Part shown: in pieces, positions 1 through 6,494 of the stretch
Layout of the letters: the number at the start of each line of letters is the position of its first letter
How positions within the stretch are numbered: the stretch's first letter is position 1
NCBI GenBank assembly: GCA_003153855.1
Contig: PMBM01000146.1
Coordinates: forward strand, 1-6,631
Length of the DNA stretch: 6,631 nt
Origin: Propionibacteriaceae bacterium
GTDB lineage: Bacteria > Actinomycetota > Actinomycetes > Propionibacteriales > Propionibacteriaceae
Direction of reading: 5' to 3'
The notes under the pieces: generated by a model
The model's input: the letters and a program-made list of their open reading frames with translations, nothing else
Database searches by the model: none
What the model was told of the DNA's origin: nothing
Translations under genes and position numbers: made by a program

Positions 1-56
1 TCCACAGGTCCGAGGACTCGTGACGAACAGCACTCCCTGATGCACATGGTCAGGTT

Positions 57-893
57 GTGGAGGTGTTCGGCAACCAGCGGCTGCCTGAGGCGGCGGAGGT
101 GGTTCGGGCGCGGCTCGCTGCGCTCTTCCAACCTGCTGACCCGGCAGGTGAACGTGCGGCAGGGCCGCCGGGGGAGCCGCCGGAGCCGCATCCGGCGGAC
201 GCGACCGAACACCTCCGCCCGGAGGGGATGGAGCGTCCGCGTCGACGACTGACGAGCCGCCACGTGGCGGTGATGGCAGCCCTGACCCTCATGGCCGTCG
301 TGGCGTCGGTCGGCTGGCTGCTGCGGGCGAAGGCCGTGCCCATCGCCGTGGCGGCGGCACCGGGAACAGCCACGCTCTCGATCTCCTCGACGGCCCCGTC
401 CACGTCTTCCGCGGCGACGCCGACAACGTCTCCAGCGGTCACCGCGACGATCCTCGTACATGTCATCGGAGCGGTTGCCTCTCCGGGACTCGTGAAGCTG
501 CCGCCGGGGGCGCGAGTCGCGGACGCCATCTCGGCGGCCGGTGGGTTGCGTGGCGACGCGGATCCGGCGGAGCTCAACCTGGCGGCGGTGGTGTCGGACG
601 GGTCCCAGATCGTCATCGGCACGACATCGGCTCCTCGTGGAGAGGTTCGAGAGGGGGCGTCCTCGACCGGTGGCGGCACGACGGGGGCCGCGACGGCGAG
701 CGCGGTGATCGACCTGAACACCGCCACGCTTGCCCAGCTCGACTCGATTCCCGGCGTGGGTCCGGTGACCGCGCAGGCGATCCTCGACTACCGCACCAAG
801 CACGGCAGGTTCACGAAGGTCGACGAGCTCCAGGAGGTCGACGGGATCGGCACGAAGACCTACGCCCAGATCGCACCCCATGTCCGGGTCTGA
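57..893 (+). CDS. comEA: ComEA-family DNA-binding competence protein
   Basis: Membrane-anchored receptor that binds double-stranded DNA outside the cell and passes it to the ComEC channel; this role is known from the family. Visible layout of the 278 residues: a 67-residue Pro/Ala/Glu-rich N-terminal part, one membrane helix at about 69-90 preceded by a basic RPRRR stretch (cytoplasmic side), a Ser/Thr/Ala-rich linker at 100-130, an SLBB domain at about 131-188, a Gly/Thr linker, and two helix-hairpin-helix motifs at 217-278 with hairpins IPGVGP (231-236) and VDGIGT (261-266). The C-terminal DNA-binding part looks intact. The start is uncertain. GTG at 57 is the first start codon after an in-frame TGA at 21-23 but lacks a good ribosome site. 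GTG at 99 has GAGG at 87-90 with 8-base spacing. ATG at 228 has GGAGG only 2 bases away, which is too close. The gene overlaps comEC by 14 bases, so the two are probably one operon. Confidence 0.9.
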   Translation: MEVFGNQRLPEAAEVVRARLAALFQPADPAGERAAGPPGEPPEPHPADATEHLRPEGMERPRRRLTSRHVAVMAALTLMAVVASVGWLLRAKAVPIAVAAAPGTATLSISSTAPSTSSAATPTTSPAVTATILVHVIGAVASPGLVKLPPGARVADAISAAGGLRGDADPAELNLAAVVSDGSQIVIGTTSAPRGEVREGASSTGGGTTGAATASAVIDLNTATLAQLDSIPGVGPVTAQAILDYRTKHGRFTKVDELQEVDGIGTKTYAQIAPHVRV

Positions 894-3219
894 AGCCACC
901 GGGTCTGGGTCAGTGCAGCACGACCTCAGACTCCTCCCGTCCGCGGTGGCTGCCTGGCTCGGCATGTGGCTCGCCTCGTCGGGGCAGCTCGTGGCCCTCG
1001 TCGGCGCAGGAGTGATCGCCCTCGTCGTCGCGGGGGTCGCGGCAGGACGGAGGTCCCTCCCCGCGGCGCTGGCCTGCGTCGTGCTGCTGGGGTCCGTGCT
1101 CGCGGGCGGTCTGCGGGCGCACGCGCTGAGCACCGGTCCCGTGGCCGAGCTGGCGACCGAGAAGGCAGTGGTCGTGATCGTTCTCCAGGTCACGTCGGAG
1201 CCCAGCAGGTTCCAGAGTCGGCTGGGGTGGGGCGACCAGGTCCAGCTCCAGGGCGACGTCCTTCAGATGGACGGACGAGGTCAGGCATGGGCCCTCCAAC
1301 AGGCCGTGACCGTCGAGGCCAGCGGTGACAGCGTCGACGAGTGGGCATCGATGATGGTTGGCGCCACCGTCGGGTTCTCGGGTCGCCTGTCAGCGGCCGA
1401 CGTGGCCGACGGCGTGGCTGCCCGCGTCCGGCCCCTCACGCGTCCCGACATCGAGTCCGATCCACCGTGGTGGTTGGTTGCCGTCGAGCGCGTACGGAGC
1501 GGGCTGCGACAGGCTGCCGACACGCTTCCTGCGGACCAACGCGCGCTCGTACCGGCCCTCACCCTGGGCGACACCTCCCAGGTCTCGGCGACGATGACCG
1601 ACCAGTTCCGGGCCACGGGGCTCACGCACCTCATGGCGGTGTCCGGGGCGAACCTCGCCCTTCTGCTGGCCTTCGTGGTGTTGGTGGCGCGGTGGTGCGG
1701 CGTCAGGGGCCGATGGTTGACGGTGGTGAGCGTCATCACCGTCCTGGTGTTCGTCGCCCTGTGTCGCGCGGAGCCGAGCGTGGTGCGCTCTGCGGCGATG
1801 GGCGTCGTCGCGTTGGCGGCAGTAGGTCGCGAGGCGGGATCGGGTGGGGGACTGCGCCTGGTGTCCGTGGCGGTCATCGGGCTGTGCTTCGTGGACCCAT
1901 GGCTGTCCCGGTCGTGGGGGTTCGCGCTGTCGGTCGCGGCGTGTGTGGGCATCGTCTGGTGGGGTCGGCGTTGGGCCGAAGCCCTGGGGCGGTGGTTGCC
2001 CGCCTGGTTGGCCGACGCGGTCGCGGTGCCCCTCGCGGCGCAAGTGGCGACGCAGCCGTTGGTGACGGCGTTGTCCGGTGCGGTCAGCGTCGTGGGAGTC
2101 CCTGCGAACGCGTTGGCTGGTCCGTTCGTCGGCCCGGCGACCGTCCTGGGGTTCGCGACGGCGGGGGTGGCGTGGCTGGTTCCCTGGTTGGGACAGATCC
2201 TGGCGTGGGCCGCTGGCTGGGCGGCGGAGCCGATCCTCCTCATCGCCGGGTACGGGTCGTCGCTGCCCGGAGCCAGGATCACGTGGCCCGCGTCGCCGTT
2301 CGCCCTCGCGCTGGTGGTGGTCGGCTCTGTGGCGATCGGACGGCTCGCTCCGTACGTGCTGCGTCGATGGTGGCTGGTCCTCCCCCTAGCGGTCCTCCTG
2401 GTGGTGGCCCTGTTGCGCGCGCCGTACCACGTGGGATGGCCGCCTTCGGCCTGGGAGGTTGTTGCCTGTGACGTCGGACAGGGCGATGCGACGGTCGTAT
2501 CGGTCGCGCCGGGCCAGGCGATCCTCGTCGACACAGGGCCGGATCCCGTGGCGCTGCTGGCCTGCCTCGACCAGGTCGGGGTGGACGCGGTCCCGCTGCT
2601 GGTGCTGACGCACTACCACGCCGACCATGTCGGCGGACTCGAGGCGTTGCTGGGGTCGCGCCCCGTGGGGCGGGTGATCGTGTCACCGATGTCGAGCCCG
2701 CTGGCGACAGCTAGGGCGATCGGAGCGGAGCTGGCGCAGCGAGGGATCCCTCTGTCGCAGGCCGTAGCGGGCCAGGAGTTCACCGTGGGCGATGCGCGGT
2801 GGCAGACGGTGGCCGCCGGGTTGCAGCTGGGATCTGGAGGTGTCGGAGCGGAGTCGAGTGAGGAGAACAACTCGAGCGTCGTGGGTCGGGTGCAGCTGCC
2901 AGGTCTCTCGATGCTCCTGACCGGTGACGTGGAGCCGGAGGGGCAAGAGGCCATCCTGGCGGCCGGCAACGACGTGAGGGCGAACATCGTGAAGGTGCCG
3001 CACCACGGCTCGTCACGCCAGGATCGGGACTTCCTCGCCGCCACGGGAGCGAGGCTGGCGCTGGTCGAGGTGGGCCTCAACAACACGTACGGACATCCGG
3101 CGGCCAAGACCCTGCGCACGCTTGAGGGTCTCGGGATGCAGATCCTCCGTACAGACCAGCAGGGCGCCGTCGCTGTCAGCATCAGCTCGGGGACGTGGCA
3201 CGTCACCACCCTGCGGTGA
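880..3219 (+). CDS. comEC: ComEC/Rec2-family DNA uptake channel with nuclease domain
   Basis: Polytopic inner-membrane channel that takes single-stranded DNA into the cytoplasm during transformation. The 779 residues are a normal length for a full actinobacterial ComEC. An N-terminal membrane pair (about 21-78) is followed by a soluble DUF4131/OB-like region (about 90-190). The competence domain (about 205-515) carries the family signature GLTHLMAVSGAN at 247-258 and roughly ten hydrophobic segments. The C-terminal metallo-beta-lactamase-fold domain (about 525-779) keeps every expected motif: DVGQGD (531-536), HYHADH (578-583), NNSS (663-666), TGDV (681-684), PHHGS (707-711) and YGHP (737-740). 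In studied homologues this domain is a nuclease thought to degrade the non-transforming strand, so intact metal ligands suggest a working enzyme. The ATG at 880 lies inside the end of comEA, which suggests translational coupling. GTG at 913 is a less likely later start. No comEB lies between comEA and comEC. Confidence 0.95.
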   Translation: MSGSEATGSGSVQHDLRLLPSAVAAWLGMWLASSGQLVALVGAGVIALVVAGVAAGRRSLPAALACVVLLGSVLAGGLRAHALSTGPVAELATEKAVVVIVLQVTSEPSRFQSRLGWGDQVQLQGDVLQMDGRGQAWALQQAVTVEASGDSVDEWASMMVGATVGFSGRLSAADVADGVAARVRPLTRPDIESDPPWWLVAVERVRSGLRQAADTLPADQRALVPALTLGDTSQVSATMTDQFRATGLTHLMAVSGANLALLLAFVVLVARWCGVRGRWLTVVSVITVLVFVALCRAEPSVVRSAAMGVVALAAVGREAGSGGGLRLVSVAVIGLCFVDPWLSRSWGFALSVAACVGIVWWGRRWAEALGRWLPAWLADAVAVPLAAQVATQPLVTALSGAVSVVGVPANALAGPFVGPATVLGFATAGVAWLVPWLGQILAWAAGWAAEPILLIAGYGSSLPGARITWPASPFALALVVVGSVAIGRLAPYVLRRWWLVLPLAVLLVVALLRAPYHVGWPPSAWEVVACDVGQGDATVVSVAPGQAILVDTGPDPVALLACLDQVGVDAVPLLVLTHYHADHVGGLEALLGSRPVGRVIVSPMSSPLATARAIGAELAQRGIPLSQAVAGQEFTVGDARWQTVAAGLQLGSGGVGAESSEENNSSVVGRVQLPGLSMLLTGDVEPEGQEAILAAGNDVRANIVKVPHHGSSRQDRDFLAATGARLALVEVGLNNTYGHPAAKTLRTLEGLGMQILRTDQQGAVAVSISSGTWHVTTLR

Positions 3220-3258
3220 CGCAATCAGGGGCGTCCCTCGAGGGGCCACGAGGGGTGT

Positions 3259-3322
3259 ACCTGCAGGCAGGTCGTGACCCGTCGATTCGAGCCTGCTGGC
3301 GGCTCACGACGAAGGGTCACGA
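3259..3322. terminator. Inverted repeats in the convergent comEC/mannosidase spacer, possible two-way terminator
   Basis: The spacer between the two convergent stop codons (3220-3380) contains nested inverted repeats. ACCTGC at 3259-3264 pairs with GCAGGT at 3267-3272. TCGTGACCC at 3272-3280 pairs perfectly with GGGTCACGA at 3314-3322, and inside that loop GAGCC (3289-3293) pairs with GGCTC (3301-3305). A smaller AGGG/CCCT stem lies at 3227-3238. There is no T-run on either strand, so this is not a classical intrinsic terminator. In high-GC actinobacteria stems without a U-tract can still end transcription, and the placement between two converging genes fits. The function is inferred from position and symmetry only. 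Confidence 0.35.
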
Positions 3323-3380
3323 ACCGCCAGGCCAATCCCCAGCGGCCCGCGTGTCGTGGCCCCCCGACCGGCGCCCAGTG

Positions 3381-5930
3381 TCAGATCCCCGCGTACGGGA
3401 GCACCACCAGGTCCGACGCTGTCAACACCGGCGTCAGCCCGCGGGCCTCGATCTGTCGGGGTTCGCCGGGGCGGAGGTCGAGGTAGTTGTCGGAGAGCCG
3501 CACGCCCGGTGCCGGGGTGGGGATGTGGACGAAGTACGCGTACCGGTCGGCGGTGACCTCGATCGTCGCAGTACCCGCCCCGGTCTCGACGACCCTCAGG
3601 TCGAGCGTGGCCGGCAGGAACGGGATGTCCTTGATCTCGGCGAAGAACAGGCGGTTCGCCGGGAAGAGGCCGTCGGGGCTCTCGACCCACGCGACCATGT
3701 CGGCGCCGAACTCGCCAGACGTGCTCCACGTCATCACCGAGCTCCGGGGACCCACGCTCGCGCGCACCTCGACGTGCTCACCGAACACGTTGTCCACGCT
3801 GCCCAGCGTCACCAACGCTCGTACATCGCAGCTTGTCGCGGTGCTGTTGGAGATCCACAGCTCGAGCCGGTTCCCGTCGCGCCTGAAGCTCGCCAGGACC
3901 GGCGAGAACGCGCGCTTGGCGAAGTAGTAGCCGGCTTTCGGCACGCCGTCGTAGTCCACCACCGACCACGTGAAGCCCGGCCAGACGTCGTTGTACTGCC
4001 AGATGAGTGTGCCGTTGTTGCTCGGCTGCCGGCGGCGGTAGTGCTCGATGCCGAACTTCAGTCCCTCGGCCTGGGACGCCATCGTGAAGTCCACGTACTC
4101 GTCGAGAGAGGTCGGCAGGCCCGTGATGATCTCGAGGATCGCGTCGCCCTTGTCCTTCGGGTTGTCCTTGTTGTGCACGTCGAACGTGTGGCTGTGCACG
4201 CTCAGCATCTCCGGGTCGATCCAGCGCTCCAGCGTCGAGCGTTCCGGTGCCGCGTGGATGCCGAACTCGCTGATGAACTTGCCGCGGTCGAGTGCGTAAC
4301 GGCGGTAGTGCCGCGCCTCGCCGATCGACACGAAGTCGCCGCCGCCGGCGCCGAAGTCGAGGCCGTGCCACACCTCCCAGGCGTGGCGGTCGCCGTCGAG
4401 GACGCCGTTCGCCGCCATGAAGCCCTCCTCGGGCGCCTCGCCCCAGGGGCTGCCTGGCCAGTACGGCACCGCGCCGTCGAGCTCGGCGACCGTGCGAGGG
4501 AGCAGGTCGTAGAAGAAGCTCCAGCCCCAGTCGCCGGGCTCGTAGTTCTGGTACGCGAACCCATGGACCATCTGCACCTCGTTGTTGCCGCACCACAGGG
4601 CCATGCAGGCGCGGTTCCTCAGCCGACGCACCTGGTACGTCGCCTCTGCAGCCACCTCCGCGGCCAGCTCCGGGTTCTCGCTGGGGTAGTCGGTGCACGC
4701 GAACATGAAGTCGTGCCAGAGCATCACGCCGAGCTCGTCGCAGGCCGTGTAGAACGCGTCCTGCTCGTACACGCCGCCGCCCCAGACGCGCAGCATGTTC
4801 ATGCCGCCGTCACGCGCGAGCTCGACGAGCTCATGGTGCCGCTCGGCCGAGACCGAGCCGACCAGCATGCTCGCCGGTAGCCAGGCGGCGCCACGGGCGA
4901 AGATCGGTACGCCGTTGAGCACGAACCCGAACCGGTGCCCGCCCTCGGGATCCGGCGAACGGTCGAGCGTGATCGTGCGCAGCCCCACCCGATCGTCGAT
5001 CCGGTCCACCTCGACGCCGTCGACCAGGAGCCAGATCGCCAGCGCGTACAGGGCAGGCTCGCCCAGGTCGTGGGTCCACCAGAGCTGAGCGTCCTCGAGG
5101 CCGAGGAACGCACTGCCGGAGCCCGCGACGATGGGGATCTCGACGTCGTACGTGTCGCCGCTCGGCGAGGTGAGCACCGCGTGCGCTTCCAGGGACCCCT
5201 CCCCGAACGCGTCCACCTCAACGCTCAAGGTCACGTCCGCGCTGCCGTCGGCGTGGATCGCATCCGTACGGACATGGTGCCCGGAGATGACGGCGACCTT
5301 CTCGCGGCGCAGCTCGACGGGTCGCCAGATGCCGACGGACGGTACGCGCGGGCCGAAGTCCCAACCCCACGAGAACGTCGCCTTGCGGCGCATCGTGGCG
5401 CGAGCCAGGGTCCCGGAGAAGATCCCCGGGGCGTCGTCCGTACCCTCGCCCACATCGCCGAGCACGCTCTGCAGCCTGCCCAGGGTCTCGGCGACGCTCG
5501 GCGGCACCCCGAGGCCGGCCAGCGGCGGAGAGAACCGCACGAGGATCTCGTTCCAGTCAGAAAGGTTCGCCGTCACGTCGAACTCCGCGGGTCGGAACAT
5601 GTTGGCGTGGGCACCGAGCCGTACCTCGTTCAGCCACACCTCGGCGACGGTGTCGAGGCCGTGGAAGACGAGGCGTACGCGCTCGTCCGCGGCGAGGTCC
5701 GCCGGACCGGCGAACCGACCGCGGAACCACCAGTCGCGCTCCTCGATCCAGCGGATGGACGACTCGTTCTCGTCGCGGTACGGATCCTCGATCCGGCCGA
5801 TCGCCATGAGCGACTCGTGCACCCCGCCCGGCACGATCGCCGGCACCCAGTCCGCCTCCGCGATCGTCTCCACCGCAGCCCCACACGGCGCCTCGGCGAG
5901 CTCGAACTGGTTCAGGAAGGTGTGGCTCAT
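3381..5930 (-). CDS. Glycoside hydrolase family 2 beta-mannosidase
   Basis: Predicted to release beta-linked mannose from the non-reducing end of manno-oligosaccharides or related glycans (EC 3.2.1.25 type). Numbered from the ATG at 5930, the protein has 849 residues, normal for bacterial GH2 mannosidases. The order is an N-terminal sugar-binding beta-sandwich (about 5-190), an Ig-like domain (about 205-310), a TIM barrel (about 315-650) and a C-terminal beta domain (about 680-849). Visible family marks are WGWDFGPR (188-195), RVWGGG (381-386), acid/base WCGNNE with E451, nucleophile ISEFG with E555, and NDVWPGFTW (647-655). WGWDFGPR and NDVWPG favour mannosidase over beta-galactosidase or glucuronidase. 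There is no signal peptide, so it should act in the cytosol on imported sugars. No transporter or sugar regulator is next to it. The reading frame stays open to a GTG at 5972, adding 14 residues, but only the 5930 start has a good ribosome site. It converges on comEC and diverges from the small regulator. Confidence 0.93.
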   Translation of the reverse strand: MSHTFLNQFELAEAPCGAAVETIAEADWVPAIVPGGVHESLMAIGRIEDPYRDENESSIRWIEERDWWFRGRFAGPADLAADERVRLVFHGLDTVAEVWLNEVRLGAHANMFRPAEFDVTANLSDWNEILVRFSPPLAGLGVPPSVAETLGRLQSVLGDVGEGTDDAPGIFSGTLARATMRRKATFSWGWDFGPRVPSVGIWRPVELRREKVAVISGHHVRTDAIHADGSADVTLSVEVDAFGEGSLEAHAVLTSPSGDTYDVEIPIVAGSGSAFLGLEDAQLWWTHDLGEPALYALAIWLLVDGVEVDRIDDRVGLRTITLDRSPDPEGGHRFGFVLNGVPIFARGAAWLPASMLVGSVSAERHHELVELARDGGMNMLRVWGGGVYEQDAFYTACDELGVMLWHDFMFACTDYPSENPELAAEVAAEATYQVRRLRNRACMALWCGNNEVQMVHGFAYQNYEPGDWGWSFFYDLLPRTVAELDGAVPYWPGSPWGEAPEEGFMAANGVLDGDRHAWEVWHGLDFGAGGGDFVSIGEARHYRRYALDRGKFISEFGIHAAPERSTLERWIDPEMLSVHSHTFDVHNKDNPKDKGDAILEIITGLPTSLDEYVDFTMASQAEGLKFGIEHYRRRQPSNNGTLIWQYNDVWPGFTWSVVDYDGVPKAGYYFAKRAFSPVLASFRRDGNRLELWISNSTATSCDVRALVTLGSVDNVFGEHVEVRASVGPRSSVMTWSTSGEFGADMVAWVESPDGLFPANRLFFAEIKDIPFLPATLDLRVVETGAGTATIEVTADRYAYFVHIPTPAPGVRLSDNYLDLRPGEPRQIEARGLTPVLTASDLVVLPYAGI

Positions 5931-5931
5931 G

Positions 5932-5980
5932 GTGACCTCGCTCGACGACAGGAAGACGTGACCTACTGACACTAGTGACC
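5932..5980. repeat. Three GTGACC copies and a CACTAGTG palindrome ahead of the mannosidase
   Basis: On the plus strand the hexamer GTGACC occurs at 5932-5937, 5958-5963 and 5975-5980, with starts 26 and 17 bases apart. The perfect 8-bp palindrome CACTAGTG at 5970-5977 overlaps the last copy. All lie within 50 bases upstream of the mannosidase ATG, on its untranslated leader or promoter. Clustered copies like this could be regulator half-sites controlling the mannosidase. TAGTGT (5969-5974, minus strand) has a -10-like form but no convincing -35 partner. The repeats are seen directly; the regulatory role is inference. Confidence 0.3.
5936..5939 (-). promoter_or_regulatory. Ribosome binding site that sets the mannosidase start
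   Basis: Read on the minus strand, GAGG lies 5 bases (TCACC) before the ATG at 5930. The upstream in-frame GTG at 5972 has no comparable purine-rich stretch and sits inside the palindrome CACTAGTG, so 5930 is preferred. Confidence 0.6.
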
Positions 5981-6041
5981 ATCGAAGGACGGGCTTCCGC
6001 GGGCGTCGTTCTCCTTGGTTCTGCGCCCGGTGTCACGCTGA

Positions 6042-6065
6042 CCGGACGGGGCGTCGCCCGTCCGG
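6042..6065. other. Perfect 9-bp GC-rich stem-loop in the divergent spacer
   Basis: CCGGACGGG at 6042-6050 and CCCGTCCGG at 6057-6065 are exact inverse complements around the 6-base loop GCGTCG. The stem sits in the middle of the 259-base spacer between the divergent mannosidase and regulator. It is flanked by shorter inverted repeats: CGGGCG at 6000-6005 with CGCCCG at 6024-6029, a bulged CCGG/CCGG pairing across 6027-6045 that shares bases with this stem, and CCCTC/GAGGG at 6068-6081. No T-run follows on either strand and neither neighbour ends here, so a terminator is not the obvious reading. It could be a protein-binding palindrome, an RNA structure in a long leader, or an end-of-transcript structure of an unseen small RNA. 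Confidence 0.5.
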
Positions 6066-6154
6066 ACCCCTCCGGCGAGGGCCTGGAGCCGCTGGCGACC
6101 GCCTGACGGGTCCTGTCGGCAGGCCCTGGGGATCGCGCGGTCAGAGTCGAGCAG

Positions 6155-6174
6155 ATACCCTGGGCGGTACCAGG
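6155..6174 (+). promoter_or_regulatory. Putative -10 element and operator of the CsoR-like regulator
   Basis: TACCCT at 6156-6161 fits the actinobacterial -10 pattern TAnnnT, and a transcript starting about 7 bases later would have a leader of roughly 22 bases. No good -35 hexamer is visible at the right distance. The same bases hold TACC (6156-6159) and GGTA (6166-6169) as inverted half-sites around a G/C-rich core, the general layout of CsoR-family operators. CCTGG (6159-6163) also pairs with CCAGG (6170-6174), and CCCTGGG occurs twice, at 6124-6130 and 6158-6164. An operator lying over the -10 would fit self-repression, which is usual for this family. The symmetry is imperfect, so this is a candidate only. 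Confidence 0.35.
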
Positions 6175-6189
6175 CATCAGGAGGCACAG

Positions 6190-6447
6190 ATGGTCATCGA
6201 TCCCGCAGAGCTCGAGGCGACGCTCAAGCGTCTCAAGCGTGTACAAGGTCAGATCGGTGGCATCATCACGATGATCGAGCAGGGCCGTGACTGCCGGGAG
6301 ATCGTCACCCAGGTCGCCGCTGCCAGCAAGGCCCTCGACCGCGCCGGCTTCGCGATCATCGCGACCGGTCTGCGCGAGTGCCTCCTGAGCGAGGACTCCG
6401 AGTACGACGCCGCGCAGATGGAGAAGCTCTTCCTCTCGCTCGCCTGA
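6190..6447 (+). CDS. CsoR/RcnR/FrmR-family transcriptional regulator lacking the metal-site histidine
   Basis: An 85-residue all-helical DNA-binding repressor of the DUF156 (CsoR/RcnR/FrmR) family, normally a homotetramer that releases DNA on sensing copper, nickel/cobalt, formaldehyde or reactive sulfur. Family marks are LKRLKRVQGQIGGI at 12-25 (basic DNA-contact helix), GRDC at 32-35, and ALDRAGFAII at 48-57 followed by GLRECL at 60-65. C35 and C64 are 29 residues apart, matching the two cysteine ligands of copper-sensing CsoR. The histidine that falls four residues before the second cysteine in CsoR is glycine here (G60). A C-x-C pair without histidine is the pattern of CstR, the persulfide sensor, so copper binding is doubtful and thiol chemistry more likely. 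The start is well supported: AGGAGG at 6179-6184 with 5-base spacing to ATG. No copper pump, metallochaperone or sulfurtransferase gene is beside it, so its target may lie elsewhere or be its own promoter. holA follows within 50 bases. Confidence 0.88.
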   Translation: MVIDPAELEATLKRLKRVQGQIGGIITMIEQGRDCREIVTQVAAASKALDRAGFAIIATGLRECLLSEDSEYDAAQMEKLFLSLA

Positions 6448-6494
6448 GTCGTACCGGCGCCACGGTGTCGGCCGGGACTGGCATGCTGTCGCCC

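Noticed and set aside
1..56. Possible tail of an upstream gene, with in-frame stops at 21-23 and 38-40
   Set aside because: Only 6 to 12 codons are visible in either frame, too few to recognise. The weak CCTGA/TCAGG inverted repeat at 36-54 is too short to call a terminator or operator.
40..252. 70-codon plus-strand frame beginning ATG at 40
   Set aside because: It is an Arg/Ser-rich out-of-frame reading of the comEA 5' region with no ribosome site and no homology that I recognise.
1281..2534. A 417-codon open frame on the minus strand inside comEC
   Set aside because: The translation is Thr/Arg/Ala/Pro-rich with no domain, and the plus-strand frame gives an intact ComEC over the same bases.
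3195..4880. A 561-codon open frame on the plus strand opposite the mannosidase
   Set aside because: It is the antisense shadow of a high-GC gene: it lies across the GH2 coding frame, has a low-complexity Arg/Val/His/Ala-rich translation and no recognisable domain. The opposite strand carries full catalytic motifs.
5931..5972. A 14-residue N-terminal extension of the mannosidase from GTG at 5972
   Set aside because: There is no ribosome site before it, it overlaps a palindrome, and the internal ATG at 5930 has a well-spaced GAGG.
6042..6065. Reading the 9-bp stem-loop as an intrinsic terminator
   Set aside because: No T-run follows on either strand and neither flanking gene ends in the spacer, so it is left as a structure of unknown role.
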